Source: Desulfobulbaceae bacterium (GTDB lineage: Bacteria; Desulfobacterota; Desulfobulbia; Desulfobulbales; Desulfobulbaceae). From it: DNA of 33,028 nucleotides. Of this stretch, positions 24,616 to 32,965 are shown piece after piece. The notes below the pieces were generated by a model. The model did not search any database. It had not been told where the DNA came from and was given only the letters and a program-made list of their open reading frames with translations. Position 1 is the first letter of the stretch. Each line of letters starts with the position of its first letter. Where the stretch lies: contig JAMJFO010000039.1 of the NCBI GenBank assembly GCA_023544645.1, positions 1 through 33,028 on the forward strand, read 5' to 3'. A program made the translations under genes and the position numbers.

Positions 24616-25380
24616 CTAGCTGACCTTGTAATTCCTGATATAAAAAACATTGGGGCTCGTACCTTCCTCGGGTTTGAGGACGGTTGCCTTATGCTTTTTC
24701 AACAGTTTGGCCACATCACTGTTGGGATCATTGCGGTCGCCGAAGATGCGGGCCCCAGCCGGACAGGAAACCACACAGTATGGCAGCTCGCCGTTTTTGA
24801 GCCGATGATCGCAGAAAATACATTTTTCAACGATATTGTCGCGGCGTACATCTTCGTAGTCCGGATGAGCATATCTGGTACGGTGCGGCGGCGTATCGCC
24901 GGCCAGTTTGGCAATCTCAGCGCCCGAAGCAGTGATCCCGGGGATCAGCTCCGCTGTATCCGCGTAAAAAGCCTGGTAAGGCTGCCCTTCTTCGTTGTAG
25001 CTGATAACACTGTACTGGCCGGTGGAACCGTCGCCTGTAACCTCTTCCTGAGAATAGGGGCAGGCTTCCTGGCAGGCCCGGCAGCCGATGCACCGTTCGT
25101 CATTGTGCATGGTAATGCCGTCTTTCGTCTTATACATGGCCTTGGGCTCAGCCGGACAGGCCGCAACGCAGGGAGCATCGGTGCAGTGGTTGCACAGCAC
25201 CGGCACGGTTTTGTACCCGGTGTTCGGGAACTTGCCGGTAGTTTCGTGCATATAGTCCGCCCAGTTGTGGGTCTGGCCGTTTTTCCTGAGCGCCGTATTG
25301 TTTTCTGTTTTGCAGGCCAAGGCGCAAGCCCCGCATCCCACACATTTCTGCAAGTCTATAACCATCGCGTATTGCGTCAT
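24616..25380 (-). CDS. arrB: Arsenate respiratory reductase iron-sulfur subunit ArrB
   Basis: A 254-residue DmsB/NrfC-type four-cluster ferredoxin subunit. Four Cys groups are visible: CVGCGACALAC, CNHCTDAPCVAAC, CIGCRACQEAC and CIFCDHRLKNGELPYCVVSC. These would bind four 4Fe-4S clusters that pass electrons to the molybdenum subunit. It has no signal peptide, as expected for a subunit co-exported with ArrA. AAAGGAGG precedes the start, 20 bp after arrA. No NrfD-type membrane subunit gene (arrC) occurs nearby, so electrons probably reach it from a cytochrome, as in the two-subunit Shewanella enzyme. Confidence 0.92.
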   Translation of the reverse strand: MTQYAMVIDLQKCVGCGACALACKTENNTALRKNGQTHNWADYMHETTGKFPNTGYKTVPVLCNHCTDAPCVAACPAEPKAMYKTKDGITMHNDERCIGCRACQEACPYSQEEVTGDGSTGQYSVISYNEEGQPYQAFYADTAELIPGITASGAEIAKLAGDTPPHRTRYAHPDYEDVRRDNIVEKCIFCDHRLKNGELPYCVVSCPAGARIFGDRNDPNSDVAKLLKKHKATVLKPEEGTSPNVFYIRNYKVS

Positions 25381-25400
25381 GATTCAATTCCTCCTTTCAC

Positions 25401-27977
25401 TTACACTCGTTCGATTTTTACGCCGGTGAAACCGCCGTTGCGCACATTGCCGCCACTCAGCCGCTCGGTATCAAAAGGCATGAGGGTGTTGTTGTTGCCC
25501 CCGCGCGGCACTGCCTTGGCATAGTCCTTACTGGCAGTCCTGCCATACGCCCAATGCCCCTGGCCAAAAGCCTTGGCCACTGTGCCGGGGCGTACTCCCT
25601 CCCAGAGGTGGGCTGTACACTCGATGGAACCGACGACCGAGGTCACCCGGATGGCGTCGCCGTCCTTGAGGCCGAGTTTTCCGGCGTCCACCGGGTTGAT
25701 CTGGAGCGAATCCTGGTGACCCACGTCGCCCGGATCGCAATGCTTGAATTCATAGTACCAGGGTGAGTTCTGGCTGCGTCCTTCGCGGTTGAGGCGCGAC
25801 TTGTAATCGATGAAGGTGAAAGGATATTCCTGCACACTGCCGTAGCGGAAAGGCGGCTCGTAATGGGGCACGAAGGCCAGTTCGCCCTTGGCCGTGTAGT
25901 TGCAGGTGGCGAGAATATCGTCCACCGTGGTTTTGTGCTTTTCGGCGTGTTTGCCGAGGGCTTTTTTCAGCGTCTCGGAGTAAAACTCGAACTTATGGGA
26001 AACGGTACCCTTGGTAGTTTTTTTGCCGTCCTTTTCTTCATCCTTGCCGAATTTGCCACCCCAGCGCGTCTTGTAGGGTTGCGGATCAGAGTTCCACATG
26101 CCACGCTTCTTGAATTCCGCCCAGCCGTTGATCTTGTCGCCGCCTACATCCTTGCCGTTCCACATGTCCTGGGTGTAGTACTTGACCGCGTATTCGGTGA
26201 ACTCCTTGGAATTGGTAGCCTCCTTGCCGGTTTCCGGGTCCTTGAATTCTTTTTTCAGAAAATCGATCAGGTTGGGGAAGCCGCGCTCGGCGAATTTTTC
26301 TCCAAGCATCCACGGGAACTCTGTTTCATCGTTAATGGCCTCCCACATGGGCTCGACTACCGGCTGCAGCAGGGTGCACTGGGCGTAGCGGTTCTGTTTC
26401 TGCTTCACCCAGCAGAGCTTTTCGTACTTGGAAATGGCGCCGGGCAGGACAATATCGGCGTACTGAGTCATTTCCGCGGCGTTGGTGGTGATGTGGACGA
26501 AAAAGGGAATCTTTTCCATGGCCTTTTCCCAGCGCTCGGCGCCGGAGCAGGAAAAAGCGAAGTTGTTCATGTACCCCACCACCACCTTGATATCGTAAGG
26601 ATCGGCGTCGAGGATGCCGGTGGCCGTGTTGTTGGTGACTACGCCACCGCCTGGTTTACCTTCCTTGAGGGCCGGAAAAGCTTTAGAGCCGCGCTGATCG
26701 ATCTTCTTCAGCTTGCTGTGTTTCTTGGCCAATTCGTCCTGATAGGCTGACAGGCTCGGCATTTTTTTAACCGGCACCTTGTTTGAAGGCAGAGTGCCGC
26801 CGACATTGTCGACGCCTCCCACCAGGCCGTTCAGCGCGTTGACCGCCATGGCGGAATAAGCCCCGCGCACCTGCATGGCCGCGCCCGGTCCCATCCAGAC
26901 CGCCACATTCGGAGCGGCCTTGGCCATGCCCCGGGCCACCCGGATGATCTGGTCAGCCGGTACCTGGGAAATTTCAGCAGCCTTGGCGGGGGTCATATCC
27001 TTGACCGCGATGTTCCACCATTTTACCACACCATGGGATTCCTTTTCGGCAAAGGCGGTTTCATCGACGATGGCGCCGGCCTTGAAGAGATTTTCACCAT
27101 CCTTGAAGTCGCCGACAAACTCCTTGTACCAGAGCCCTTCGGTCAACAGCACATGGGCAATGGCCAGGGCCACGGCGCCGTCGGTGCCGGGCAGAAGCGG
27201 CAACCACTCCTGGGCCTTGGCCGCGGTGTTATTCAACTTGGGATCGACCACTGCCACGGTGGCATTGTCAAGCACGTCGCCCAGACGCGATATGGCTGCC
27301 GGAATCATGCGGTTGGAACTTACCGGATCGCAGCCCCAGACCAGAAGGTATTTTGAATTGCTGATGTCATAATCCCGGTAGCCCCACATGCCTTCGGTGA
27401 ACATGGCGCCGAAGTTCTCCGCCTCGGCGCATATGGCGCTGTGGGATATATTATTGGGCGAGCCGAAGATCTTGGTTACCCCGTCATAAATAAGATCGCG
27501 CATATAGGTATAGCGGCCGCGCATGAGCAGATATTTCTCCGGCTCTCCGGCCTTGCGCAGCTCCATCATTTTGTCGGCGATGGTGCTGAATGCCTCGTCC
27601 CAGGAGACGGGTACGAATTTCGGATCAATTCCGCGGCCTTTCTTCGGATTGGTCCGCTTCATCGGCATCTTGACCCGGTCGGGATCATAGACCTGCTGCA
27701 GCGACATATGGCCGCGGGGACAGACGTAGCCGTCATTCTGTTTGGAATGAGGATTGCCACGGACCTTCACGGCCCGGCCATCCTGAACGAAAACTTCCAC
27801 CGGGCACCAGGTGGTGCAGCCCTGACAGGTGGATGCCTTCCATTCACCCGGCAGTTCGCCGATTGATCCGGCCTTTTTCGTTGTCGCGGCAAAGGCGTTC
27901 AGAGTCGGTTTGCCCACCGTGGCAGCAGCGCCTGCCGCCACTGACAATTTTAAAAAGTCCCTGCGTTTGATTTTCAT
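25401..27977 (-). CDS. arrA: Arsenate respiratory reductase catalytic subunit ArrA
   Basis: An 858-residue DMSO-reductase-family molybdoenzyme that would reduce arsenate to arsenite in the periplasm as terminal respiratory oxidase. It opens with a twin-arginine signal (KRRDFLKL). The 4Fe-4S site is Cys51-x2-Cys54-x3-Cys58-x27-Cys86, within CQGCTTWCPVEVFVQDGRAVK. The sequence RGRY at 153-156 is the ArrA-type substrate-pocket signature; ArxA arsenite oxidases carry GRGWG instead. Cys183 in SHSAICAEAENFG matches the Mo-ligating Cys (193 in the Shewanella enzyme). Phrases such as MKRTNPKKGRGIDPKFVPVSWDEA and ISHSAICAEAE are strongly ArrA-like. The start has GGAGGAG. A -24/-12 promoter and two GTTAC-N6-GTAAC palindromes lie upstream. 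The assignment is firm to family; direction of catalysis is inferred. Confidence 0.93.
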   Translation of the reverse strand: MKIKRRDFLKLSVAAGAAATVGKPTLNAFAATTKKAGSIGELPGEWKASTCQGCTTWCPVEVFVQDGRAVKVRGNPHSKQNDGYVCPRGHMSLQQVYDPDRVKMPMKRTNPKKGRGIDPKFVPVSWDEAFSTIADKMMELRKAGEPEKYLLMRGRYTYMRDLIYDGVTKIFGSPNNISHSAICAEAENFGAMFTEGMWGYRDYDISNSKYLLVWGCDPVSSNRMIPAAISRLGDVLDNATVAVVDPKLNNTAAKAQEWLPLLPGTDGAVALAIAHVLLTEGLWYKEFVGDFKDGENLFKAGAIVDETAFAEKESHGVVKWWNIAVKDMTPAKAAEISQVPADQIIRVARGMAKAAPNVAVWMGPGAAMQVRGAYSAMAVNALNGLVGGVDNVGGTLPSNKVPVKKMPSLSAYQDELAKKHSKLKKIDQRGSKAFPALKEGKPGGGVVTNNTATGILDADPYDIKVVVGYMNNFAFSCSGAERWEKAMEKIPFFVHITTNAAEMTQYADIVLPGAISKYEKLCWVKQKQNRYAQCTLLQPVVEPMWEAINDETEFPWMLGEKFAERGFPNLIDFLKKEFKDPETGKEATNSKEFTEYAVKYYTQDMWNGKDVGGDKINGWAEFKKRGMWNSDPQPYKTRWGGKFGKDEEKDGKKTTKGTVSHKFEFYSETLKKALGKHAEKHKTTVDDILATCNYTAKGELAFVPHYEPPFRYGSVQEYPFTFIDYKSRLNREGRSQNSPWYYEFKHCDPGDVGHQDSLQINPVDAGKLGLKDGDAIRVTSVVGSIECTAHLWEGVRPGTVAKAFGQGHWAYGRTASKDYAKAVPRGGNNNTLMPFDTERLSGGNVRNGGFTGVKIERV

Positions 27978-28064
27978 TCTACTCCTCCATTTGGTTCATG
28001 GTTTGCCAGCATATGGCTACAGTATCCACCAGACAAATCAGTGAGTTTATTCCACTCGCTTTAA

Positions 28065-28080
28065 TGCATAATTCATACCA
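28065..28080 (-). promoter_or_regulatory. Sigma-54 -24/-12 promoter of arrA
   Basis: On the minus strand TGGTATGAATTATGCA has GG and GC separated by exactly 10 bases, as sigma-54 promoters require. Expected transcription start is near 28054, giving a leader of about 77 bases. It closely resembles the element at 32881-32896. Confidence 0.58.
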
Positions 28081-28100
28081 TGGGCTTTTGGAGCAAATCT

Positions 28101-28116
28101 GTTACGCAAACGTAAC
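28101..28116. promoter_or_regulatory. Palindrome GTTAC-N6-GTAAC, copy 1 (arrA proximal)
   Basis: GTTACGCAAACGTAAC, with six-base arms GTTACG/CGTAAC, about 54 bases upstream of the inferred arrA transcription start. Likely binding site of the NtrC-type regulator encoded next to it. Confidence 0.6.
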
Positions 28117-28269
28117 AACAAAAAACGACGAGCATCAAAATGTTCTTTATCATCAAGATGTTATCAGCTCTAAAGTCGCAAAAGTGTTTCATGGCTATAT
28201 GCAAATGACGAGCAACGTCCCTGTGACACGGAGTAGCAGGCGGATTCGGAATTAAGTGCGAAAAAACTT

Positions 28270-28285
28270 GTTACTTTGACGTAAC
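28270..28285. promoter_or_regulatory. Palindrome GTTAC-N6-GTAAC, copy 2 (arrA distal)
   Basis: GTTACTTTGACGTAAC, about 223 bases upstream of the inferred arrA transcription start and 26 bases after the regulator stop. A normal enhancer distance for a sigma-54 activator. Confidence 0.6.
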
Positions 28286-28310
28286 AGTTCTGCAAGGGAA
28301 GGAATTGTTT

Positions 28311-29654
28311 TTAGTCAAGACCGTAGTTGGTCATCTTCTCCCACAGTGTTTTTCTGCTGATGCCCAGAATCTCGGACGCCTGAGTCCTGTTTCCATTGGT
28401 GAGCTTGAGAATGCGCACTATATGGGCTTTTTCGGCGTCAGCCGCCACTTCGGCAAGAGGCAACAGCCGGGTCTTGGTCGCCTTGCCTTTGAGGATATGG
28501 GGCGGGAGGTCGCTCTTTTTGACTGTACCGGAGCCGGACAAGGTGAGGCACCGCTCCACGATATTAATCAGCTCTCTCACATTGCCGGGGAAAGAATAGT
28601 TGCAGAGTTCGGCGATAGCGCCATGATCAAACTTGACGCGGGTCCCGTACCGGTCATTAAACTGCCGCAGAAACCTGTCTATCAGCAGCGGAATGTCATC
28701 GTGCCGATGCCGCAGGGGCGGGAGTTCAATGGGAATAACATTGAGGCGGTAAAACAGGTCTTCCCGGAAAGCTCCTTTCTTGATTTCTTTTGCCAGATCC
28801 TTATTGGTGGCGGCAATGACCCGCACATCAACATGGAGGGAGCTGGTCCCGCCAAGGCGTTCAAAACACCGTTCTTCCAGCACCCGCAAAAGCTTGGTCT
28901 GGGTCAGCGACGGCAGGTCGCCGATTTCGTCAAGAAAAATGGTGCCGCCCTCGGCCATCTCAAAACGTCCCGGCTTGCGGGAATCAGCGCCGGTAAAAGC
29001 TCCTTTTTCATAGCCGAATAATTCCGATTCGATCAGATTGTCCGGCAGGGCCGCACAATTAACCCGTATCAGGGGCTTGTCCTTACGACTGCTCTGATAA
29101 TGAATGGTGGAGGCTATCAGTTCCTTGCCGGTTCCGGACTCCCCCAGCAACAACACCGTGGAATCGGTCCTGCTCACTTTCTGGAGCAGAACGAGTACGT
29201 TCTGCATGCTCCTGCTTTCAGCAACGATGTTGGGAAAATTAAGCAGCTCGGAGATATCCTTTTTCAGGCGAAGATTTTCCTCGGTCAGCAGGCGCGCCTC
29301 TACCGCCCGTTTTACCGCAATGAGCATCTCGTCCGGCGAAAAAGGCTTGGTGATGTAGTCAAAAGCCCCCAGGCGCATGGCTTCAACGGCGTCGTCAATG
29401 GTGCCGTAAGCAGTGATGATAATAACCGGTATGGAAGGATTTTCCCTGATCGTCTCCTTAAGGATGGCAATCCCGCTCACATCCGGCAGGCGGACATCGG
29501 TGACCACCAGGGAAAAATCACCCTGTTTAAGGGCTGAAAGACCGCCGGCTCCGTCAGAGGCGGAAAAAACGGTATATCCCTCTGCCTTGAGCATATCAGC
29601 CAGGCTGATCCGCATAATTTTTTCGTCTTCAATGAGAAGAATGCTGACGCTCAT
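28311..29654 (-). CDS. NtrC-family sigma-54 response regulator of the arr locus
   Basis: A 447-residue enhancer-binding response regulator. The receiver domain (1-120) has phospho-acceptor Asp53. The AAA+ domain (about 140-375) has GESGTGKE, the GAFTGA loop, [12 protein letters not shown] and the FYRLNV sensor segment. A Fis-type HTH ([21 protein letters not shown]) is at the C-terminus. GGAGGT precedes the ATG, which overlaps the kinase stop as ATGA. With the upstream kinase and PhnD-like protein it forms a three-component signalling unit like AioXSR, which controls arsenite oxidase. It probably binds the GTTAC-N6-GTAAC sites before arrA and before its own operon. Confidence 0.92.
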   Translation of the reverse strand: MSVSILLIEDEKIMRISLADMLKAEGYTVFSASDGAGGLSALKQGDFSLVVTDVRLPDVSGIAILKETIRENPSIPVIIITAYGTIDDAVEAMRLGAFDYITKPFSPDEMLIAVKRAVEARLLTEENLRLKKDISELLNFPNIVAESRSMQNVLVLLQKVSRTDSTVLLLGESGTGKELIASTIHYQSSRKDKPLIRVNCAALPDNLIESELFGYEKGAFTGADSRKPGRFEMAEGGTIFLDEIGDLPSLTQTKLLRVLEERCFERLGGTSSLHVDVRVIAATNKDLAKEIKKGAFREDLFYRLNVIPIELPPLRHRHDDIPLLIDRFLRQFNDRYGTRVKFDHGAIAELCNYSFPGNVRELINIVERCLTLSGSGTVKKSDLPPHILKGKATKTRLLPLAEVAADAEKAHIVRILKLTNGNRTQASEILGISRKTLWEKMTNYGLD

Positions 29655-31108
29655 GCAACCTCCGGAAAAATAACGGTGAAGACGGAGCCTTGTCCCTTCC
29701 GGCTGTCCACCTGGATATCGGCATTATTTCGCTGAACAAGCTCATAGGTCATCCACAAGCCAAGCCCGGTGCCTTCTCCGGGTTTTTTGCTGGTATAAAG
29801 AAGATCAAAAATTTTATCAATTTCCGAGGGATCAATCCCGCACCCGGTATCGGCAACCGTAATTGCGATTTCATGCCCGACCCGCACAGCCGTGACCGTA
29901 AGCTCTCCCCCGTCCGGCATGGCCTGAATCGCGTTGATCAACAGGTTGACCAGTATCTGATTGAGATCATGGGGGCTGACCGGCACGAGAATATCCGAGG
30001 AGACGTCTTTGCGAAAAACAATCCCTGATTTTCTGATACGGTAATCAACGAAGCGCATGACCGTGTCAAGGACATCGGCCACCCTGGCCCGGGGCTCCTC
30101 TCCCCTGCTCTTGCCGGCGCTCCACAGGAGCTGGGCGACAGTCTGCTCAATGCTTTCAACCCCTTCCTGCATGAGGTTAAGGTAGTTTGTGCGAAATTGC
30201 GGGTCATCACCCTGGCGCTTCAGCATGGCAATACAGTTCTGCAGTCCGCCAAGGGGATTATTGATCCGGTGCGCCACACTTGAAGACAGAATACCCAGGG
30301 TGGCCAGTTTTTCGGATTGCAGCAGTTTATCGTGGGCCAATTTCATTTCATCGTTGGCAAGGCTCAGGCGGGCTATCATGGCATTAAAATTGCCGGCCAG
30401 CTGCGCCAGTTCATCCTTGCCCCGGACAGGCACTGTTTCCTGGGGCAATTCAGCGTCAACTTTCTGCATGGCTGCGGCAAGTGTTGATATGGGCCGGATG
30501 AACCTCCTGCTCAAAAACCAGATAAGAGCAAAACCAAAAAGAAATGCGGCCAGGGCCACGGACCATATTTCCAGAAGCACCTTCCTGACTTCCGCCTTAA
30601 CATGCTCAAGGGTAACGGCAAAGAGGAACACGCCCCAGTTTTTGCCCCCGATGGCAAGAGGTGCGGCAAATTCAAGCGCTCCGTCTTTTTTTCCCGCATA
30701 TGATATTTTGCGGACGATAACATTGTCATTGGTGGAAAAATCAAAAACCTTTTCGTGATACCGTTTGCCGTATTCCCTGAAATCACTGTGGGAAAGTACC
30801 GTATTGCCCTCATCGAGTACGGCCAGGTAGACATACTCCATCTCACGGCGCTTGAACAGTTCCTGGAGGTAATTGTCAATCAGACCGCCCTCTTCCACCA
30901 GCCCGAGTTTCTCGTAAATGAGTTCATTGATGATGAGGGCCGCAACCGTCTGGGCCAGCACTTTGCCCTGTTTTTCCGTGGCGTCGAAAAGCACCGCCTG
31001 GTTGCGGGAAGCGGCAAAAAAACCGAAAATAGCAGTAAAAATAATAATCGCCGCAGTGGCGATCCCGATAAACTTCCATTGCAGGGGGATATAACCGGGG
31101 AAACGCAT
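29651..31108 (-). CDS. Sensor histidine kinase of the arr locus
   Basis: A 485-residue membrane kinase. TM1 at about 12-32 and TM2 at about 185-205 flank a periplasmic double-Cache/dCACHE-like region (33-183). A HAMP domain follows, then HisKA with AHRINNPL and phospho-acceptor His280, then an ATPase domain with DTGCGID and GEGTGLGLW boxes. Arg in place of the more common Glu after the His (HRINNPL instead of HEINNPL) is unusual, though it also occurs in some kinases of this group. The gene starts 1 bp after the binding-protein stop and overlaps the regulator start. It probably receives the signal from the periplasmic PhnD-like protein. Confidence 0.9.
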   Translation of the reverse strand: MRFPGYIPLQWKFIGIATAAIIIFTAIFGFFAASRNQAVLFDATEKQGKVLAQTVAALIINELIYEKLGLVEEGGLIDNYLQELFKRREMEYVYLAVLDEGNTVLSHSDFREYGKRYHEKVFDFSTNDNVIVRKISYAGKKDGALEFAAPLAIGGKNWGVFLFAVTLEHVKAEVRKVLLEIWSVALAAFLFGFALIWFLSRRFIRPISTLAAAMQKVDAELPQETVPVRGKDELAQLAGNFNAMIARLSLANDEMKLAHDKLLQSEKLATLGILSSSVAHRINNPLGGLQNCIAMLKRQGDDPQFRTNYLNLMQEGVESIEQTVAQLLWSAGKSRGEEPRARVADVLDTVMRFVDYRIRKSGIVFRKDVSSDILVPVSPHDLNQILVNLLINAIQAMPDGGELTVTAVRVGHEIAITVADTGCGIDPSEIDKIFDLLYTSKKPGEGTGLGLWMTYELVQRNNADIQVDSRKGQGSVFTVIFPEVA

Positions 31109-31109
31109 A

Positions 31110-32825
31110 TCAGAATGTCACTTTCGGATGGCAGCCCATGCCGCATCCTGCGGGCACATCATTGATCATCTTCCGGATACCGCTGTAATCCGCATCGGAC
31201 GCAGAAATAAATCCACCCTGCAGGTCCGGGTCCAGCTGTTGCAGGACCAGCCTGCCGTTTTCCTTGTCCTTCATTGAGAGCAGGGCATCCTGAATTTTTC
31301 TTACAACCGCATACGGTGTTTCCGGTGATACCACTACCGGACCGGTGGGGATGGGTTCGGAGGTGGCAATGATTTGCAGGCCGTATTGCAGATACCTGTC
31401 GGCAATGGACTTCCTGATACCGCCGGCATCATATTCCTGGCTCAGCACTTTTTTTACCACGGTCTCATGATAATTGAAGTTATTGTAGGTCTCGAGCTTG
31501 TCCAGATGAATGCCGCCCCAGGCGAGCATATAGCGAGGCATGAGGTTGCCCGAAGTAGACCAGAGGGATGCGAAGGCCAGTTTTTTTCCCCTGAGATCGG
31601 AGAGGTCCCGGAATTCATTACCCGACGGAGCCACCATGACACTGAAATAAAAGGGTTCACCCTCTTCGGTAATGCTTTTGACTATGGGAGGCGTTCCGAA
31701 ACGGTTATAGGCGTCAAGATAGGTAAGAGGTCCCAAAAGGGCGAAATCTATCTCACCGTCCCCAAGGCTTCTTACTGTTTCCTCATAGGTGTTTTTTAAC
31801 AGCAGTTCAATCTGCAAGCCGGTTTCCCTGCCGAGATAATCAAGCAGAGGTTGATATTTTTCATAGGCGAGGCGGGGATTATCCCTGGGGATTACCCCGA
31901 AATGAAAAATAAGTTCAGCATTAGCCGACTGAAGAGCTCCTGAAGGAATTTCCTTCTCTGATTCGTTTTCTTTTTTCAGGAAATCACGCATTTCCCGTAT
32001 AAGGTCGTAACTGCTGTCCTCCACCACCACAAAACTATCAATGCGCATCCCGGAGAGTATCTCCCGGCCGGCCGGATCAAGATGCATGGTGAGAAATATC
32101 TCCTGAATCTTCTTCTTCAAATACAGAGGAAGTCCCGGCGGCACGACCACAGGAGGGATCCCGAATTCGGGCGACTGGTGAATGATCCTGGTCTGCTGGG
32201 AATATGGAGAATCCTCGGCCTGCATGAATGCATAGACTGCTGAATCAACCGCGGCGGCATCAACTTTTCTTTTGGCCACCATTTCCACCGACTTGTTATG
32301 GCTGTAGCTGAAAAAATACCTGCTGAAAAACCGGTCCGGCGACCGGCCCTGTTTGGCCAGCAGATAAAGGGGGTACAACCTGCCGCTGTTTGATTTCGGA
32401 TCGACAAAGGCGAATGTTTTGCCGGCAAGATCGTCAATGGTGGAAATCGCACTGTCTCTGTGCACAATGATATTGGACTGATAGGAAGTCTTCCCCGCCA
32501 CCACCGGGCCAACAAGAAGTTCAACGCCGAAACTGTCCTTGTCATGTACATAAGGGGCGGAACAGATAAAAGCGACATCGACCTCTTTGTGCTCGAGCAT
32601 CCGGTCAATTTCATCATAGGTTGTGCGATGAACCATTTCTCCCTGCATCTCAAGCTTGTCGGCCAGGTAGTCAACAATCTGCTGGTAATAGCGAACCGCG
32701 CTGACCGGCGTGATCATGCTGGCCACCCCGACCCGGAGGACGGATTTCTGACTGTCGGCGATGGCGACCGGCAGAAAAAGCCCGGTCAGCAGGACGCAGC
32801 AGCATGTGAGAAGATATTTTTTCAT
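31110..32825 (-). CDS. Periplasmic binding protein with two tandem PhnD-like domains
   Basis: A 571-residue exported protein from ATG 32825 (MKKYLLTCCCVLL signal peptide). A longer frame to 32885 is rejected because the sigma-54 promoter overlaps it. Two PhnD/phosphonate-binding-type domains are fused in tandem: residues about 28-285 (LRVGVASMITPVSAVRYYQQIVDYLADKL...) and about 310-560 (FHFGVIPRDNPRLAYEKYQPLLDYLGRE...). There is no ABC permease or ATPase gene beside it, so it is a sensor rather than a transporter. AioX, the arsenite sensor for arsenite oxidase, is a single PhnD-like domain using one Cys. Here Cys88 (FICSAPYV) lies where the second domain has GP (LLGPLTYL). The C-terminus AGCGMGCH is another possible thiol site. 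It heads the kinase and regulator genes. Confidence 0.85.
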   Translation of the reverse strand: MKKYLLTCCCVLLTGLFLPVAIADSQKSVLRVGVASMITPVSAVRYYQQIVDYLADKLEMQGEMVHRTTYDEIDRMLEHKEVDVAFICSAPYVHDKDSFGVELLVGPVVAGKTSYQSNIIVHRDSAISTIDDLAGKTFAFVDPKSNSGRLYPLYLLAKQGRSPDRFFSRYFFSYSHNKSVEMVAKRKVDAAAVDSAVYAFMQAEDSPYSQQTRIIHQSPEFGIPPVVVPPGLPLYLKKKIQEIFLTMHLDPAGREILSGMRIDSFVVVEDSSYDLIREMRDFLKKENESEKEIPSGALQSANAELIFHFGVIPRDNPRLAYEKYQPLLDYLGRETGLQIELLLKNTYEETVRSLGDGEIDFALLGPLTYLDAYNRFGTPPIVKSITEEGEPFYFSVMVAPSGNEFRDLSDLRGKKLAFASLWSTSGNLMPRYMLAWGGIHLDKLETYNNFNYHETVVKKVLSQEYDAGGIRKSIADRYLQYGLQIIATSEPIPTGPVVVSPETPYAVVRKIQDALLSMKDKENGRLVLQQLDPDLQGGFISASDADYSGIRKMINDVPAGCGMGCHPKVTF

Positions 32826-32880
32826 TTTCACGGATCCCTTGGGTTTGTTCCCATCCGGCACACACATGATAAAGATGCAA

Positions 32881-32896
32881 TGCAATAATTAAACCA
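32881..32896 (-). promoter_or_regulatory. Sigma-54 -24/-12 promoter of the binding-protein/kinase/regulator operon
   Basis: On the minus strand TGGTTTAATTATTGCA has GG and GC 10 bases apart and a perfect TTGCA -12 element. Transcription would start near 32871, 46 bases before ATG 32825, which also supports that start codon. Confidence 0.62.
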
Positions 32897-32949
32897 TATT
32901 TCGCTTATGCGCACTACAGGGCTATGCCGTACTTCGCATCAATCGCAAC

Positions 32950-32965
32950 GTTACTTTTATGTAAC
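32950..32965. promoter_or_regulatory. Palindrome GTTAC-N6-GTAAC, copy 3
   Basis: GTTACTTTTATGTAAC, centred about 86 bases upstream of the inferred transcription start of the binding-protein operon, the standard distance for an enhancer site. Suggests autoregulation by the NtrC-type regulator. Confidence 0.62.

Larger units (their letters stand above)
27978..28310 (-). promoter_or_regulatory. arrA control region
   Basis: This 333-bp gap before arrA has no gene but is dense in signals: a -24/-12 promoter (28065-28080), two GTTAC-N6-GTAAC palindromes (28101-28116 and 28270-28285), and two CATCAARATGTT direct repeats (28133-28144 and 28151-28162). The second repeat is part of an IHF-like ATCAA-N4-TTA site. 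The order, distal palindrome, IHF-like site, promoter, is that of an enhancer-dependent promoter. Confidence 0.6.

Noticed and set aside
25863-26750. Long plus-strand open frame of 295 codons opposite arrA
   Set aside because: It is antisense to a clear molybdoenzyme and its composition is that of a shadow frame.
25401-27977. ArrA-like gene as ArxA arsenite oxidase or polysulfide reductase
   Set aside because: It carries RGRY rather than the GRGWG of ArxA, and the overall phrasing is of the arsenate reductase type.
28101-28285. GTTAC repeats as a CRISPR array or iteron origin
   Set aside because: Copies are 169 bp apart, palindromic rather than directly repeated, and have a third copy upstream of a different gene; the pattern fits operator sites.
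32826-32885. N-terminal extension of the PhnD-like protein to 32885
   Set aside because: The signal peptide starts at MKKYLL (32825), and the -24/-12 promoter at 32881-32896 overlaps the longer start.
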